From Armatimonadetes bacterium UBA5352 (GTDB lineage: Bacteria > Armatimonadota > Zipacnadia > Zipacnadales > UBA5352), in the NCBI GenBank assembly GCA_002411015.1, contig DHPY01000014.1, positions 38,611 to 71,529 on the forward strand: a stretch of 32,919 nucleotides of DNA. Reading direction: 5' to 3'. Positions 26,196 to 32,919 of this stretch are shown piece after piece. Numbering within the stretch: position 1 is the stretch's first letter; each line of letters begins with the position of its first letter. Both the position numbers and the translations under genes were made by a program. The notes under the pieces are model-generated. The model was not told the DNA's origin and did no database searches. It saw only the letters and a program-made list of their open reading frames with translations.

Positions 26196-27104
26196 TTACG
26201 CTGTTGCGGAGAGGCGCCCGATCAACTCCTGCACGCGGTGAGAGGCTTTCGCGCGCGCGATAATCGCGAGGACTGTCTCCCCGGTTGCATCGGGCGCCGC
26301 TTCGGCGAGCAACCCCGCCTCGGACATGTCCACGTACGCGATCCCGCCGTCGGTGGGCACGAAGCCCTTCGCGCGATAGATGTCATTGCGCGCCCGGCTG
26401 AGCTCATCCAGCAGCGCGGACAGCCGAACCGGCCGCTCAAACCCTACTGAGAAGCGGGCGTAGTTCGGGTCCGCGCAGGGGGCGTAGTCTCCCTCAAGCG
26501 CGCGAACTCGCCCTCCGGCGAAGATCTCCACCTCGGCAGCGCAGCGGACGGTGCGGACGATCGGCGCGTCGGGGTTGATCTCCCGCACGATCCCCTCCGC
26601 GGCGGCCACGGCGGCCTCATCGAAGCGGTCCACCTTGTTCAGCAGCACGATCTCGGCAGACCTGATCTGCGCCGCAATCGTCGGCAGCGTCGTCACGAGC
26701 TTCGGGAGGCTTGCCGGGTCAACGATCGCCACGATCGTTGCGACCTCGTACACCCGGTCAAGCGCGGTCTCCGCCAGCATCTCGTCGATCACAGCCGGGT
26801 CGGCGATCCCGCTCGCCTCGATCACAACGCCCGCGACCGGCTGCTCGTCCGTGCCGAAGCGCTCCGGGATTGAGCGCAGCCGGCCAAGGAACTGCGTCAC
26901 CAGGCAGCGGCAGAAGATACTGCCGCCGGGGATGGTCACCACATCATCTTCAACCTGCTCAAGCAGCGCGCCATCCACATCCTGCGGCGAGAAGTCATTC
27001 ACCAGGTAGACGATCTTCTCGTCCGCGTGGCGCGCGGCGATCTGCTTCAGAAACGTCGTCTTGCCACTGCCGAGGAAGCCTGTCACGAGACATATCGGTA
27101 TCAT
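26196..27104 (-). CDS. G3E-family (CobW/HypB/UreG-type) GTPase
   Basis: A 302-aa P-loop GTPase. Walker A is G-F-L-G-S-G-K-T (9-16), E-A-S-G-I-A-D-P follows at about 96-103, and the guanine motif is L-N-K-V-D (about 155-159). The metal-binding CxCC of COG0523 members appears as F-C65-R-C67-L, that is with one Cys missing. Such proteins deliver metals or cofactors, including cobalt or cobalamin, to partner enzymes. The start codon overlaps the stop of the URO-D-Trx gene by 4 nt (ATGA), so the two are translationally coupled and probably act together. A role in loading zinc or a corrinoid onto the methyltransferase is my inference. Confidence 0.88.
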   Translation of the reverse strand: MIPICLVTGFLGSGKTTFLKQIAARHADEKIVYLVNDFSPQDVDGALLEQVEDDVVTIPGGSIFCRCLVTQFLGRLRSIPERFGTDEQPVAGVVIEASGIADPAVIDEMLAETALDRVYEVATIVAIVDPASLPKLVTTLPTIAAQIRSAEIVLLNKVDRFDEAAVAAAEGIVREINPDAPIVRTVRCAAEVEIFAGGRVRALEGDYAPCADPNYARFSVGFERPVRLSALLDELSRARNDIYRAKGFVPTDGGIAYVDMSEAGLLAEAAPDATGETVLAIIARAKASHRVQELIGRLSATA

Positions 27105-28474
27105 CTGCGCGCCTTCTCCTCCATACGCTCGCGTATCGCCTGCACCAGTTGCGGCTGGTCGGGGATGATTGACTTGAAGGTGGGAACACCATCTATGCAG
27201 ATCGTGGGAACGTGCCCCGCGTCCAGCCTGCAGAACATCCCGAGGCCCTCGCGCCGGGTGATCTTGTGCTCATTCACGGTCACGCCTTCGCCGATCTCCG
27301 ATGCTGCACGGCGGGCGGCGTCCATCATGTACTGACACGGGGCGCAGGTCGCCGAGTCGAGCGTGATGACGTCTATGGCGACTTCAGCCAGCGCGTCATA
27401 GTCAGGCACGACGATGTCGTCGAAACACTCCTCCTGCGCCTCGATCACGGTCTGGCGGGCGATCTCCCGCTCATACTCATCAAGCGCCATCAGCCCGGCC
27501 GCCGCAACGTTCGCGGGCGGCGTATCGAACGGCAGATCGCAGCCGGGCGCGAGGATGTAGCCCTGCCCATCGGCGATCTCGATGCAGTTCACGGCAGCGC
27601 TCTTCGCCTGCTGCTCGGTGCCGAGGAGGAGCACGACCGTGAGTTGCAGGTTGCCGCCGAATGACTTCCCGTTGCCCCGTGCGATATCACGCAGATACGC
27701 CAGGTCCACGTTCTCGTCCACGGAGATGTTGTCGCAGCGCGTCTTCGCCATGACTTCGATGTTGCGGGTGGCGTCGCCGCAGCAGAAGAAAGACGCGGGC
27801 GCGCCGCGCTCGTGGATGTGATCGAAGAGATCGTTCGCGGCGTCGGTTACGAACTGCTCGAAGTGCTCCGGCGAGATCTGGCTGATCATCGGATCCACGA
27901 CCGCGATGACATCCGCGCCGTTGTCAAGGTAGGCGTCGGCCGCGCGCTTGCCAATCTGCGCGCAGTGCGCTGTAAGCTCCCGGATGCCATCAGAGTTGTC
28001 GAACATCTCGAGGAAGATGTTGTTGCCGAGCAGGTGCAGCGCGAGGGTGAATGGGCCGCAGATGAGGCCGTAGAGGGCGACATGATCGCCGATCTCCGCC
28101 TTCACGCGCCGCAGCGCCTCCATGACGATCGGGAAGCGGCCGGATTCGGCGGTCATCTCCGGCAGATCTGCCAGCGTCAGGCCGTTCGCCAGCGGATGGG
28201 TGGCGACGCTCGGGGGGCCGTCGCCGGCCCAGAGGAGATCGCAGCCGAGTATCTCCGCTTCCATCTGCAGATCAAAGACGACTGGCAGGCTGTCTGGCCG
28301 GTAGAGATCGTTCGCCTTCAGCAGCCCCTGGACGATCAGGTCCGGTGAGCGGAGGTAGTCGTCCGCCGCGGCCCCGGTCAACGACGCGCCGTGACAGCCG
28401 ACGAAGGGAACCCATGCCGGGCGCTCCGTCGCTTCATTCATGATCGCGCGCATCAAGACGTCTTTGCCATTCAT
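27101..28474 (-). CDS. URO-D-type corrinoid methyltransferase fused to thioredoxin domain
   Basis: A 457-aa protein. Residues 1 to about 355 are a uroporphyrinogen-decarboxylase-like TIM barrel of the MtaA/CmuA methyltransferase kind. Where these have a zinc-binding H-x-C-G, this one reads F230-C231-C232-G, while the downstream Cys is kept (C312 in APGCDLPFDTPP). Residues of about 365-457 form a thioredoxin/glutaredoxin-like domain with C377-A-P-C380 and the cis-Pro in H-V-P423-T-I. True HemE lacks such a tail. I infer methyl transfer between a corrinoid protein and an acceptor, with a redox-active partner on the same chain; the acceptor is unknown. GAGGT lies 4 nt before ATG 28474. It is divergent from the PocR/AraC regulator and coupled to the G3E GTPase. 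Confidence 0.82.
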   Translation of the reverse strand: MNGKDVLMRAIMNEATERPAWVPFVGCHGASLTGAAADDYLRSPDLIVQGLLKANDLYRPDSLPVVFDLQMEAEILGCDLLWAGDGPPSVATHPLANGLTLADLPEMTAESGRFPIVMEALRRVKAEIGDHVALYGLICGPFTLALHLLGNNIFLEMFDNSDGIRELTAHCAQIGKRAADAYLDNGADVIAVVDPMISQISPEHFEQFVTDAANDLFDHIHERGAPASFFCCGDATRNIEVMAKTRCDNISVDENVDLAYLRDIARGNGKSFGGNLQLTVVLLLGTEQQAKSAAVNCIEIADGQGYILAPGCDLPFDTPPANVAAAGLMALDEYEREIARQTVIEAQEECFDDIVVPDYDALAEVAIDVITLDSATCAPCQYMMDAARRAASEIGEGVTVNEHKITRREGLGMFCRLDAGHVPTICIDGVPTFKSIIPDQPQLVQAIRERMEEKARR

Positions 28475-28607
28475 CGCTACCTCAGACTCCTCGCTACTCC
28501 CTTGCTGCCGCGGGTGCCATTCGCCAGAACAGCCATCAGATCAGCCTCTTGCGATTCTGAGTATACGTGTGATCTGGACCCTGGTCTTTCCTCTTTGGGT
28601 CTGTGTT

Positions 28608-28616
28608 TGGTAGAAT
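28608..28616 (+). promoter_or_regulatory. Possible extended -10 of the PocR/AraC regulator gene
   Basis: TGGTAGAAT fits an extended -10 (TGn + TAGAAT). No good -35 is seen at 17 nt. It would start transcription only about 8 nt before ATG 28631, so the message would be almost leaderless, which agrees with the lack of a clear ribosome binding site. The 156-nt region 28475-28630 is shared with the divergent URO-D-Trx operon. Confidence 0.3.
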
Positions 28617-28630
28617 GGTACGGAATCGCC

Positions 28631-29815
28631 ATGGACTGCCCCACGGCGCCGCTCGAGGATGAGCTGTTCCGCCAGATCGCCGATGCCTACACGCACCGGT
28701 GGCGCGTCGGGCTGTGTGTGGTGGCCCCCGATGGCTCGGTGCTCCAGCATCGTGGCGCGTGCGGGAGCTGCCCGGCGGCGGGTGGTCCCGTGTGCAGGGA
28801 GGCGCGGTCATTTGCTGTCAGTGAGGGCCTGCGGTGGGGGGAGCCGTCGGTGACACTCTGCCCGCGCGGGCGATTGCTCTGGGCGGTGCCGCTGATGGTG
28901 AATGCGCGGGTGACGGGGGGGCTGGTGGCCAGCGCCGATGAGGCGCAGGTGCTCGGCGGCGGAGAGGGCCCGCGGCTGGACATCGCCCGCGTGTGCGCAG
29001 ATCTGCGCCAGCTTGCGGAGGAGCGCAACCTGACGAACTCGGCGGCTCTTAGTGCGAACCGCCGCAGCTACCACGACGAGCAGCAGCGCGCGCACGCGAT
29101 CCACGCATTCAAGAGCGGCGTGCACTACTCCATCCGCGAGCTGTACATGCGTGAGGAGCCGGCGCTGCTGGCCGCGATCCGCTCAGGCGACCGGCGGGCG
29201 GCGCGAGAGATCCTCAACCGCCTCCTGATGACCGTGCACTACCACGCGCGCGATCGCATCGACCTCGTCCGCAGCATTCTGCTTGAGCTGGTCGTGACGA
29301 TGAGCCGCACGGCCGTGGAGGCGGGGGGCCAGCCGGAGCAGTTCCTCGGCATGAACTACCGATCCATGGTCGAGGTGGCTGAGATCACCTCGCACGAGGC
29401 GCTGGCGGCATGGCTGCGGGAGATGCTCGAGGGCATCATGGACGCCATCGAGCGTGCGTGGAGGCAGGACCCGGGCTTCCTGATCTTTGAGGCGCTGGAC
29501 TTCATGCGCCGCCACTGCTGCGAGGACCTCTCGCGCGATGACGTGGCTGCAGCGGTGCACCTGTCGCCGTCGCACTTCTCGGCGCTCATGGCGCGCGAAT
29601 CGGGCGCGACCTTCACCGAGCACCTCAACCGGATGCGGACGGACCGCGCGGCGGAGATGCTGGCGCGCACCGACAAGCCGGTCGCGGCCGTCGCGCTGGA
29701 GTGCGGCTTCCGCGATCAGAGCTACTTCACCAAGGTCTTCAAGCGCTACCGCAGCACCACGCCATGGCGCTATCGGCGGGAAGCGAGCGGCAGCACGGGG
29801 CGCAGCACGCAGTAG
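28631..29815 (+). CDS. AraC-family regulator with PocR-like sensor domain
   Basis: A 394-aa transcription factor. Residues of about 5-115 resemble the PocR ligand-binding domain, with Cys at 44, 47, 55 and 77 (GACGSCPAAGGPVC, TLCPRGRLLWAVPLMV). A middle helical region (about 130-280) follows. The C-terminal AraC double helix-turn-helix (about 290-385) contains DDVAAAVHLSPSHFSALMARESG and VALECGFRDQSYFTKVFKRY. PocR-type regulators control cobalamin and propanediol genes in Salmonella, and similar ones sit beside corrinoid methyltransferase genes in anaerobes. Its position, divergent from the URO-D-Trx/G3E operon, suggests that it controls that operon. ATG 28631 is where the conserved sequence begins; the frame is open upstream. 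Stop TAG. Confidence 0.87.
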   Translation: MDCPTAPLEDELFRQIADAYTHRWRVGLCVVAPDGSVLQHRGACGSCPAAGGPVCREARSFAVSEGLRWGEPSVTLCPRGRLLWAVPLMVNARVTGGLVASADEAQVLGGGEGPRLDIARVCADLRQLAEERNLTNSAALSANRRSYHDEQQRAHAIHAFKSGVHYSIRELYMREEPALLAAIRSGDRRAAREILNRLLMTVHYHARDRIDLVRSILLELVVTMSRTAVEAGGQPEQFLGMNYRSMVEVAEITSHEALAAWLREMLEGIMDAIERAWRQDPGFLIFEALDFMRRHCCEDLSRDDVAAAVHLSPSHFSALMARESGATFTEHLNRMRTDRAAEMLARTDKPVAAVALECGFRDQSYFTKVFKRYRSTTPWRYRREASGSTGRSTQ

Positions 29816-29821
29816 TCGGCG

Positions 29822-30667
29822 TCACCGGGCCCTGCTCCTGCGCCGCCTGCCGATGGCGACGATGATGCCGCTGCAGGCGAGGAGGACGCAACTCGCGGGC
29901 TCAGGAGTATGCGCGGGCATGGCCAGGCCGGTGATGTGCGGCCCACCGGATGAGACGAGGGTACCGGCTCCGGTGTCGGGATCTATGCGCCACAACTCGG
30001 GGCCCGTGGCCGCCAGCAGAGTCCTCGTCCGCTGATCCCAGGCGAGGTCGCCCTCCATACGGATGCCCATGCCGTGCGGCCCGATCTCGACAGCACCCAT
30101 CATGTACTCATCGCTAAGCCGAACGAACTCATCACTATCGTTCTCGAACCCGCAAAGCCCGAGGCCCGGGACGAACTCGAGACCCTCCATGTCCAGCGCC
30201 CAACCACAGACATGGTCACAGAGAAGCGTCGATGAATCAACGTCCCAAATGCCGGTTGAGTGGCTGTACCCGTAGAGACGGTCGGTGGTTATATCAAAGG
30301 CGATGTCTCTGAAGACCCCTCCGTCGAAAGCCGGCGGATCCCACGACATCCCGCCGAGTTCGTCGATGCTACCGGTCGCGCAGTCTATGCTGTAGAGGTG
30401 GTTCAGGTCGTCGAGACTGCTGTAGTAGCTCGCAAGAACGCGCCCAGGATTCTCAAAGCTCCAGCCTGAAGCCCCTCCGGTTCCGACAATCCCCACATCC
30501 GAGATCTGGGTGATCTCGTAGGTATGGCGGTCTATCTCGTAGATCCCGTCCGGGCCCACGCCGATGAAGCCGCCCTCCCATCCGGGATCCTCCGCCCGTG
30601 CGATCCCGGGCGTCAGCAGCGCAAGGCACACGACCTCCAGCGCAAGAAGAGATATCTTCCGCATCAT
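29822..30667 (-). CDS. PEP-CTERM-anchored exported protein
   Basis: A 281-aa exported protein with an N-terminal signal (MMRKISLLALEVVCLALLTPGIARA) and a typical PEP-CTERM tail: T-P-E-P-A-S, a hydrophobic stretch (CVLLACSGIIVAIG) and RRRRSRAR. The mature part looks like a short beta-propeller (repeats such as GIYEIDRHTYEITQISDVG, HLYSIDCATGSIDELGG and ELWRIDPDTGAGTLVSSGG). It should be processed by an exosortase, which is not in this window. Three adjacent ATG codons (30670, 30667, 30664) follow GAGGGG; the middle one has the best spacing but the choice is not certain. It converges with the regulator gene 6 nt away. Function is unknown. Confidence 0.85.
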   Translation of the reverse strand: MMRKISLLALEVVCLALLTPGIARAEDPGWEGGFIGVGPDGIYEIDRHTYEITQISDVGIVGTGGASGWSFENPGRVLASYYSSLDDLNHLYSIDCATGSIDELGGMSWDPPAFDGGVFRDIAFDITTDRLYGYSHSTGIWDVDSSTLLCDHVCGWALDMEGLEFVPGLGLCGFENDSDEFVRLSDEYMMGAVEIGPHGMGIRMEGDLAWDQRTRTLLAATGPELWRIDPDTGAGTLVSSGGPHITGLAMPAHTPEPASCVLLACSGIIVAIGRRRRSRAR

Positions 30668-30700
30668 CATCTGCCCCTCATCGCGATCCACCCGCCGGCT

Positions 30701-30728
30701 GCCCACAGTCTACAGGCTGACTGTGGGC
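30701..30728. promoter_or_regulatory. 10-bp inverted repeat upstream of PEP-CTERM gene
   Basis: GCCCACAGTC and GACTGTGGGC form perfect arms around TACAGGCT, 33 nt before the PEP-CTERM start and 69 nt before the divergent nuclease start. It could be an operator or a leader hairpin of the PEP-CTERM message. Confidence 0.5.
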
Positions 30729-30797
30729 GCCAGCGCTCACAATGCCCTCACAGAGGACTGCGGCGGCTCGCCGCGAACTGCCCCGGGGTGATAGGCG

Positions 30798-31343
30798 ATG
30801 CTCCGCAGACGCACCGCAAAGTGGTCCCTCGCACTCCTCGCGCTTCTTGCTGCGTTCATTGCCGGCCGCCAGAGTTCGCCCATCCCTCCGCATCACTCCA
30901 CCGCGCCGGTGCCGCCGCCCATCAAGCCGCCCACCGAGTTCACGGCACTCTGCACGCGTGTCATTGATGGCGACACAATCGTGATCGACGGCGGTGAGCG
31001 GGTGCGCTACATCGGCATGGACACGCCGGAGACGGAGGGGGACGAGCCGGGCGCCGAGGCGGCTACCGAGGCGAACCGCGAGCTTGTCGAAGGGCGAACG
31101 GTCCGGCTCGTCCTGGACGTTGAGCATCGCGACCAGTACGGGCGGCTGCTGGCGTATGTCTACGTGGACGGCGTCTTCGTGAACGCGGACCTTGTCCGGC
31201 AGGGGCTCGCGCAGATCGCAACCTACCCCCCGAACGTGCGGCATGAGGCGGAGTTCCTCCGGCTGCAGCAGGAGGCGCGGGAGGCGCGGCGCGGGATCTG
31301 GGCCGAGATCACACCCGGTGATCCCGACGCGCAATCTCCCTGA
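30798..31343 (+). CDS. Secreted thermonuclease-family (SNase) protein
   Basis: A 181-aa protein with an N-terminal transmembrane or signal segment (about residues 9-23), a Pro-rich linker (29-46) and a staphylococcal-nuclease OB-fold. The catalytic set is visible: R70 before Y-I-G-M-D75-T-P-E78, and R116 in YGRLLAYVYV. D57, D59 and D75 are the likely calcium ligands. It cuts DNA or RNA outside the cytoplasm, perhaps for nutrient scavenging. Start ATG 30798 follows GGGGTGAT. It is divergent from the PEP-CTERM gene. Stop TGA. Confidence 0.92.
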   Translation: MLRRRTAKWSLALLALLAAFIAGRQSSPIPPHHSTAPVPPPIKPPTEFTALCTRVIDGDTIVIDGGERVRYIGMDTPETEGDEPGAEAATEANRELVEGRTVRLVLDVEHRDQYGRLLAYVYVDGVFVNADLVRQGLAQIATYPPNVRHEAEFLRLQQEAREARRGIWAEITPGDPDAQSP

Positions 31344-31352
31344 TTCCCCCCA

Positions 31353-31381
31353 TTGTGATGGCACGATAGCGCGGCTATCCT
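31353..31381 (+). promoter_or_regulatory. Putative sigma70 promoter with embedded palindrome
   Basis: TTGTGA, a 17-nt spacer and TATCCT match the -35/-10 consensus at 4 of 6 bases each. A palindrome, GATAGC-GCG-GCTATC (31365-31379), overlaps the spacer and -10, with a further GATAG at 31383. This would serve the small membrane protein and gap genes, and a repressor could bind the palindrome. Confidence 0.45.
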
Positions 31382-31439
31382 GATAGTACTGCGGCGGGGA
31401 TCAGCCGCGAGCGTGGCGACAGTGTGGTGGAGGAGTCAA

Positions 31440-31633
31440 ATGGAGGTCGCCCTGACGGTTATCCTGGCGCTCGCTATTGCTCTGATCCTTGCCGCAGTCC
31501 TCGTGTACGGCTTCGAGCGGCGCGCCCAGGACCACAGGCCTGCTTCCTGTTCTTCGTCGTGATGCTCTTCCTCACCATGTGGGTCGGCTCGCTGTGGATC
31601 AAGCCCACGGGGCCCGAATCACGATCTGAGTAA
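31440..31633 (+). pseudogene. Small two-helix membrane protein, frameshifted
   Basis: ATG 31440, with GGAGG 5 nt upstream, opens MEVALTVILALAIALILAAVLVYGFERR, a clear first transmembrane helix, but the frame stops at TGA 31560. In the next frame the sequence continues P-G-P-Q-A then CFLFFVVMLFLTMWVGSLW, a second helix, to TAA 31633. One extra base around CGGCGCGCCC (31518-31527) would give a single 64-65-aa protein with two helices. I do not know its function. There is no slippery heptamer, so programmed shifting is unlikely. It ends 18 nt before GAPDH and shares its promoter. Confidence 0.7.
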
Positions 31634-31651
31634 CTCCGGGAGGTGCTGGAG

Positions 31652-32680
31652 ATGGCTGTCAGAGTAGCGGTAAATGGTTTCGGCCGCATTGGCCGGCTGG
31701 CCTTCAGGCACATGATGGCGAATGAGAACCTCGAGGTCGTCGCGATCAACGACATCGCCCCGCTGGACGACCTTGCGTACCTGCTGAAGTATGACTCCGC
31801 GCTGCCGGATCCGGGTGTGCCGATTGAGGCGACCGGCGACACGCTGCGCTACGGCGATGCTGAGATCAGCTACTCGCAGATCAGGGAGCCGGCAGATCTC
31901 CCGTGGGCTGAGCGGGGCGTGCAGGTGGTCGCTGAGGCTACGGGCGCGTTCAAGGAGCGCGAGCAGATTGAGGCGCACCTCTCCGCGGGCGCAGGGCGAG
32001 TGGTCATCACCGCGAACGCCAAGCACGCGGATGTGACCATGTGCATGGGCGTCAACGATGACGCCTACGACCCCAAGCAGCACCGGATCATCTCAAATGC
32101 ATCGTGCACGACGAACTGCCTCTCCCCGGTCGCGATGGTGCTTGACGATGAATTCGGTATTGAGACCGGCTTCCTGACCACCGTCCACGCGGTCACGGCA
32201 TCGCAATCCGTGGTAGATGCGCCCAAGAAGAAGCGCAGGCGCGGGCGGTCCGCGCTGACCTCGATCATACCGACCACCACAGGCGCGGCCGTCGCGACCG
32301 GGATCGTCCTCCCGCAGCTCGAGGGCAAGGTGGACGGCATGGCCATGCGCGTGCCGGTCATCGCGGGCTCGATCTGCGACTTCGTCGTGCGCACGCGCGA
32401 GACGGTCAGCGTCGAGAGCATCAACGAGACCTTCAAGCGCCGCGCGAACACCGGTCCTCTCACCGGCATCCTCGGCTACACTGAGGATGAGGTCGTCTCG
32501 GCTGACATCATCGGTAAGACCTGGTCGTCGCTCTTCGACGCAGCCTCAACCATGGTCATCGGCGACAATACCGCCAAGGTGCTCGCGTGGTATGACAACG
32601 AGTGGGGATACGCCGCGCGCGTGATGGATATGGTGCTCCATGTGGCGGGCGAGAAGCCCGCATCGAGTGATCGCCCCTGA
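31652..32680 (+). CDS. gap: Type I glyceraldehyde-3-phosphate dehydrogenase
   Basis: A complete 342-aa glycolytic enzyme that oxidises glyceraldehyde-3-phosphate with NAD+ and phosphate. The Rossmann start is N-G-F-G-R-I-G-R (8-15) with D34 (INDIA), which favours NAD+. The catalytic Cys is C152 in S-N-A-S-C-T-T-N-C and the base is H179 in TTVHAVT. The C-terminal W-Y-D-N-E-W-G-Y motif is intact. It has a basic loop after VVDAPKKKRRRGRS, as usual. ATG 31652 has GGGAGG 8 nt upstream. No phosphoglycerate kinase follows within the window; a terminator and a repeat do. Confidence 0.96.
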   Translation: MAVRVAVNGFGRIGRLAFRHMMANENLEVVAINDIAPLDDLAYLLKYDSALPDPGVPIEATGDTLRYGDAEISYSQIREPADLPWAERGVQVVAEATGAFKEREQIEAHLSAGAGRVVITANAKHADVTMCMGVNDDAYDPKQHRIISNASCTTNCLSPVAMVLDDEFGIETGFLTTVHAVTASQSVVDAPKKKRRRGRSALTSIIPTTTGAAVATGIVLPQLEGKVDGMAMRVPVIAGSICDFVVRTRETVSVESINETFKRRANTGPLTGILGYTEDEVVSADIIGKTWSSLFDAASTMVIGDNTAKVLAWYDNEWGYAARVMDMVLHVAGEKPASSDRP

Positions 32681-32710
32681 AGCAGCCTCCTGACGTACCC
32701 GACGCAGGCG

Positions 32711-32740
32711 AGAGCGGCCCAACGGGATCCGGGCCGCTCT
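32711..32740 (+). terminator. Terminator hairpin after gap
   Basis: AGAGCGGCCC and GGGCCGCTCT form a perfect 10-bp stem around a 10-nt loop, 30 nt after the gap stop. The tail is TCGCTG, without a proper T-run. Confidence 0.65.
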
Positions 32741-32755
32741 TCGCTGTACGACCGA

Positions 32756-32919
32756 TGCGTTACGCACATCTTTCATGTTCCGCGGAGGGATAGTGAACCG
32801 TCGCGGAGGGGCCGCCCGAGCGCCCGCTTCGCGGCGCGAGGGTGAGTCCCGCTTGCGGAACTCAGCCGCTGTGCCGGCCCATGTCATTTGCCGTTTCGAA
32901 CGGCGGGCCGGCACAGCGG
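32756..32919. repeat. Cloverleaf repeat element, copy 3 (right end missing)
   Basis: It starts with TGCGTTACGCACATC (32756-32770), one base from the consensus terminal repeat. A 34-nt spacer leads to the outer left arm (32805-32822, identical to copies 1 and 2). Inside are hairpins 32824-32827/32831-32834, 32843-32852/32855-32864 (9 of 10 pairs) and an inner stem 32866-32880/32905-32919 (15 bp perfect), whose loop holds GCCGTT-TCG-AACGGC (32890-32904). The inner stem sequence differs from copies 1 and 2 but still pairs. The window ends exactly at the last base of this stem. Confidence 0.85.

Noticed and set aside
28475..28630. Cobalamin riboswitch before the corrinoid operon
   Set aside because: I looked for a B12-box-like GCCACTG and a long structured leader and saw neither in this short region.
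31518..31527. Programmed -1 frameshift in the small membrane protein
   Set aside because: There is no X-XXY-YYZ slippery heptamer and no downstream stimulatory hairpin that stands out; an indel is simpler.

Overview
This is a GC-rich bacterial window. A class III-type prepilin with the extended N-terminus FTLIELLVVIAIIAILAAIL and an H-X9-DG motif, several very large secreted glycoside-hydrolase-like proteins, and a PEP-CTERM protein all point to Armatimonadota or a relative in the Planctomycetes/Lentisphaerae range. This placement is by recognition of protein style, not by a search. TAG ends several ordinary genes (msrB, the PIN gene, the AraC-type regulator), so amber is a normal stop here. 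I see no rRNA, tRNA or CRISPR array.

Layout. 1-204: a strongly structured repeat (copy 1). 239-2407 (minus): a Gfo/Idh/MocA oxidoreductase broken by an in-frame amber codon, a REPIN-like double hairpin, and an alpha/alpha-barrel protein. 2614-6936 (plus): a HEAT-repeat lipoprotein with a GH2-like jelly roll, then a 1110-aa secreted LamG/TIM-barrel protein closed by a good terminator. 7025-9961 (minus): membrane-anchored MsrB, a PIN nuclease with an unrecognised small partner, and an aldehyde dehydrogenase. 10152-11527 (plus): prepilin and a zinc-ribbon methyltransferase. 11538-18059 (minus): a DUF2330/pseudopilin-like/beta-propeller mosaic protein and a 1082-aa glycoside-hydrolase-like protein, separated by repeat copy 2. 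18204-19777: a HAD phosphatase (plus), a YhcH-family cupin-fold protein and a broken small ORF (both minus). 19825-26182: an MttB-family methyltransferase (minus) divergent from a DUF6067/GH123-like secreted protein and a frameshifted SGNH hydrolase lipoprotein (both plus). 26196-29815: a G3E GTPase and a URO-D-type methyltransferase fused to thioredoxin (minus, translationally coupled), divergent from a PocR/AraC-type regulator (plus). 29822-32680: a PEP-CTERM protein, a secreted thermonuclease, a frameshifted small membrane protein and type I GAPDH. 32756-32919: repeat copy 3, cut by the window end.

How the genes fit together. The secreted proteins, oxidoreductase, HAD, YhcH and GAPDH suggest a heterotroph that degrades complex glycans and feeds sugars to glycolysis. 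Beside this is a corrinoid methyl-transfer module (MttB homologue, URO-D-Trx, G3E GTPase, PocR-type regulator), suggesting that methyl groups from a quaternary amine or a methylated or methoxylated compound are also used. The corrinoid protein and its reductive activase are not in the window.

The least ordinary features are the three-copy repeat family, with 15-bp terminal inverted repeats and a cloverleaf of covarying hairpins, the URO-D-thioredoxin fusion, and the DUF2330 mosaic. Four reading frames are interrupted by single-base events. That may be true decay or residual sequence error, and it matters for anyone using the annotation.
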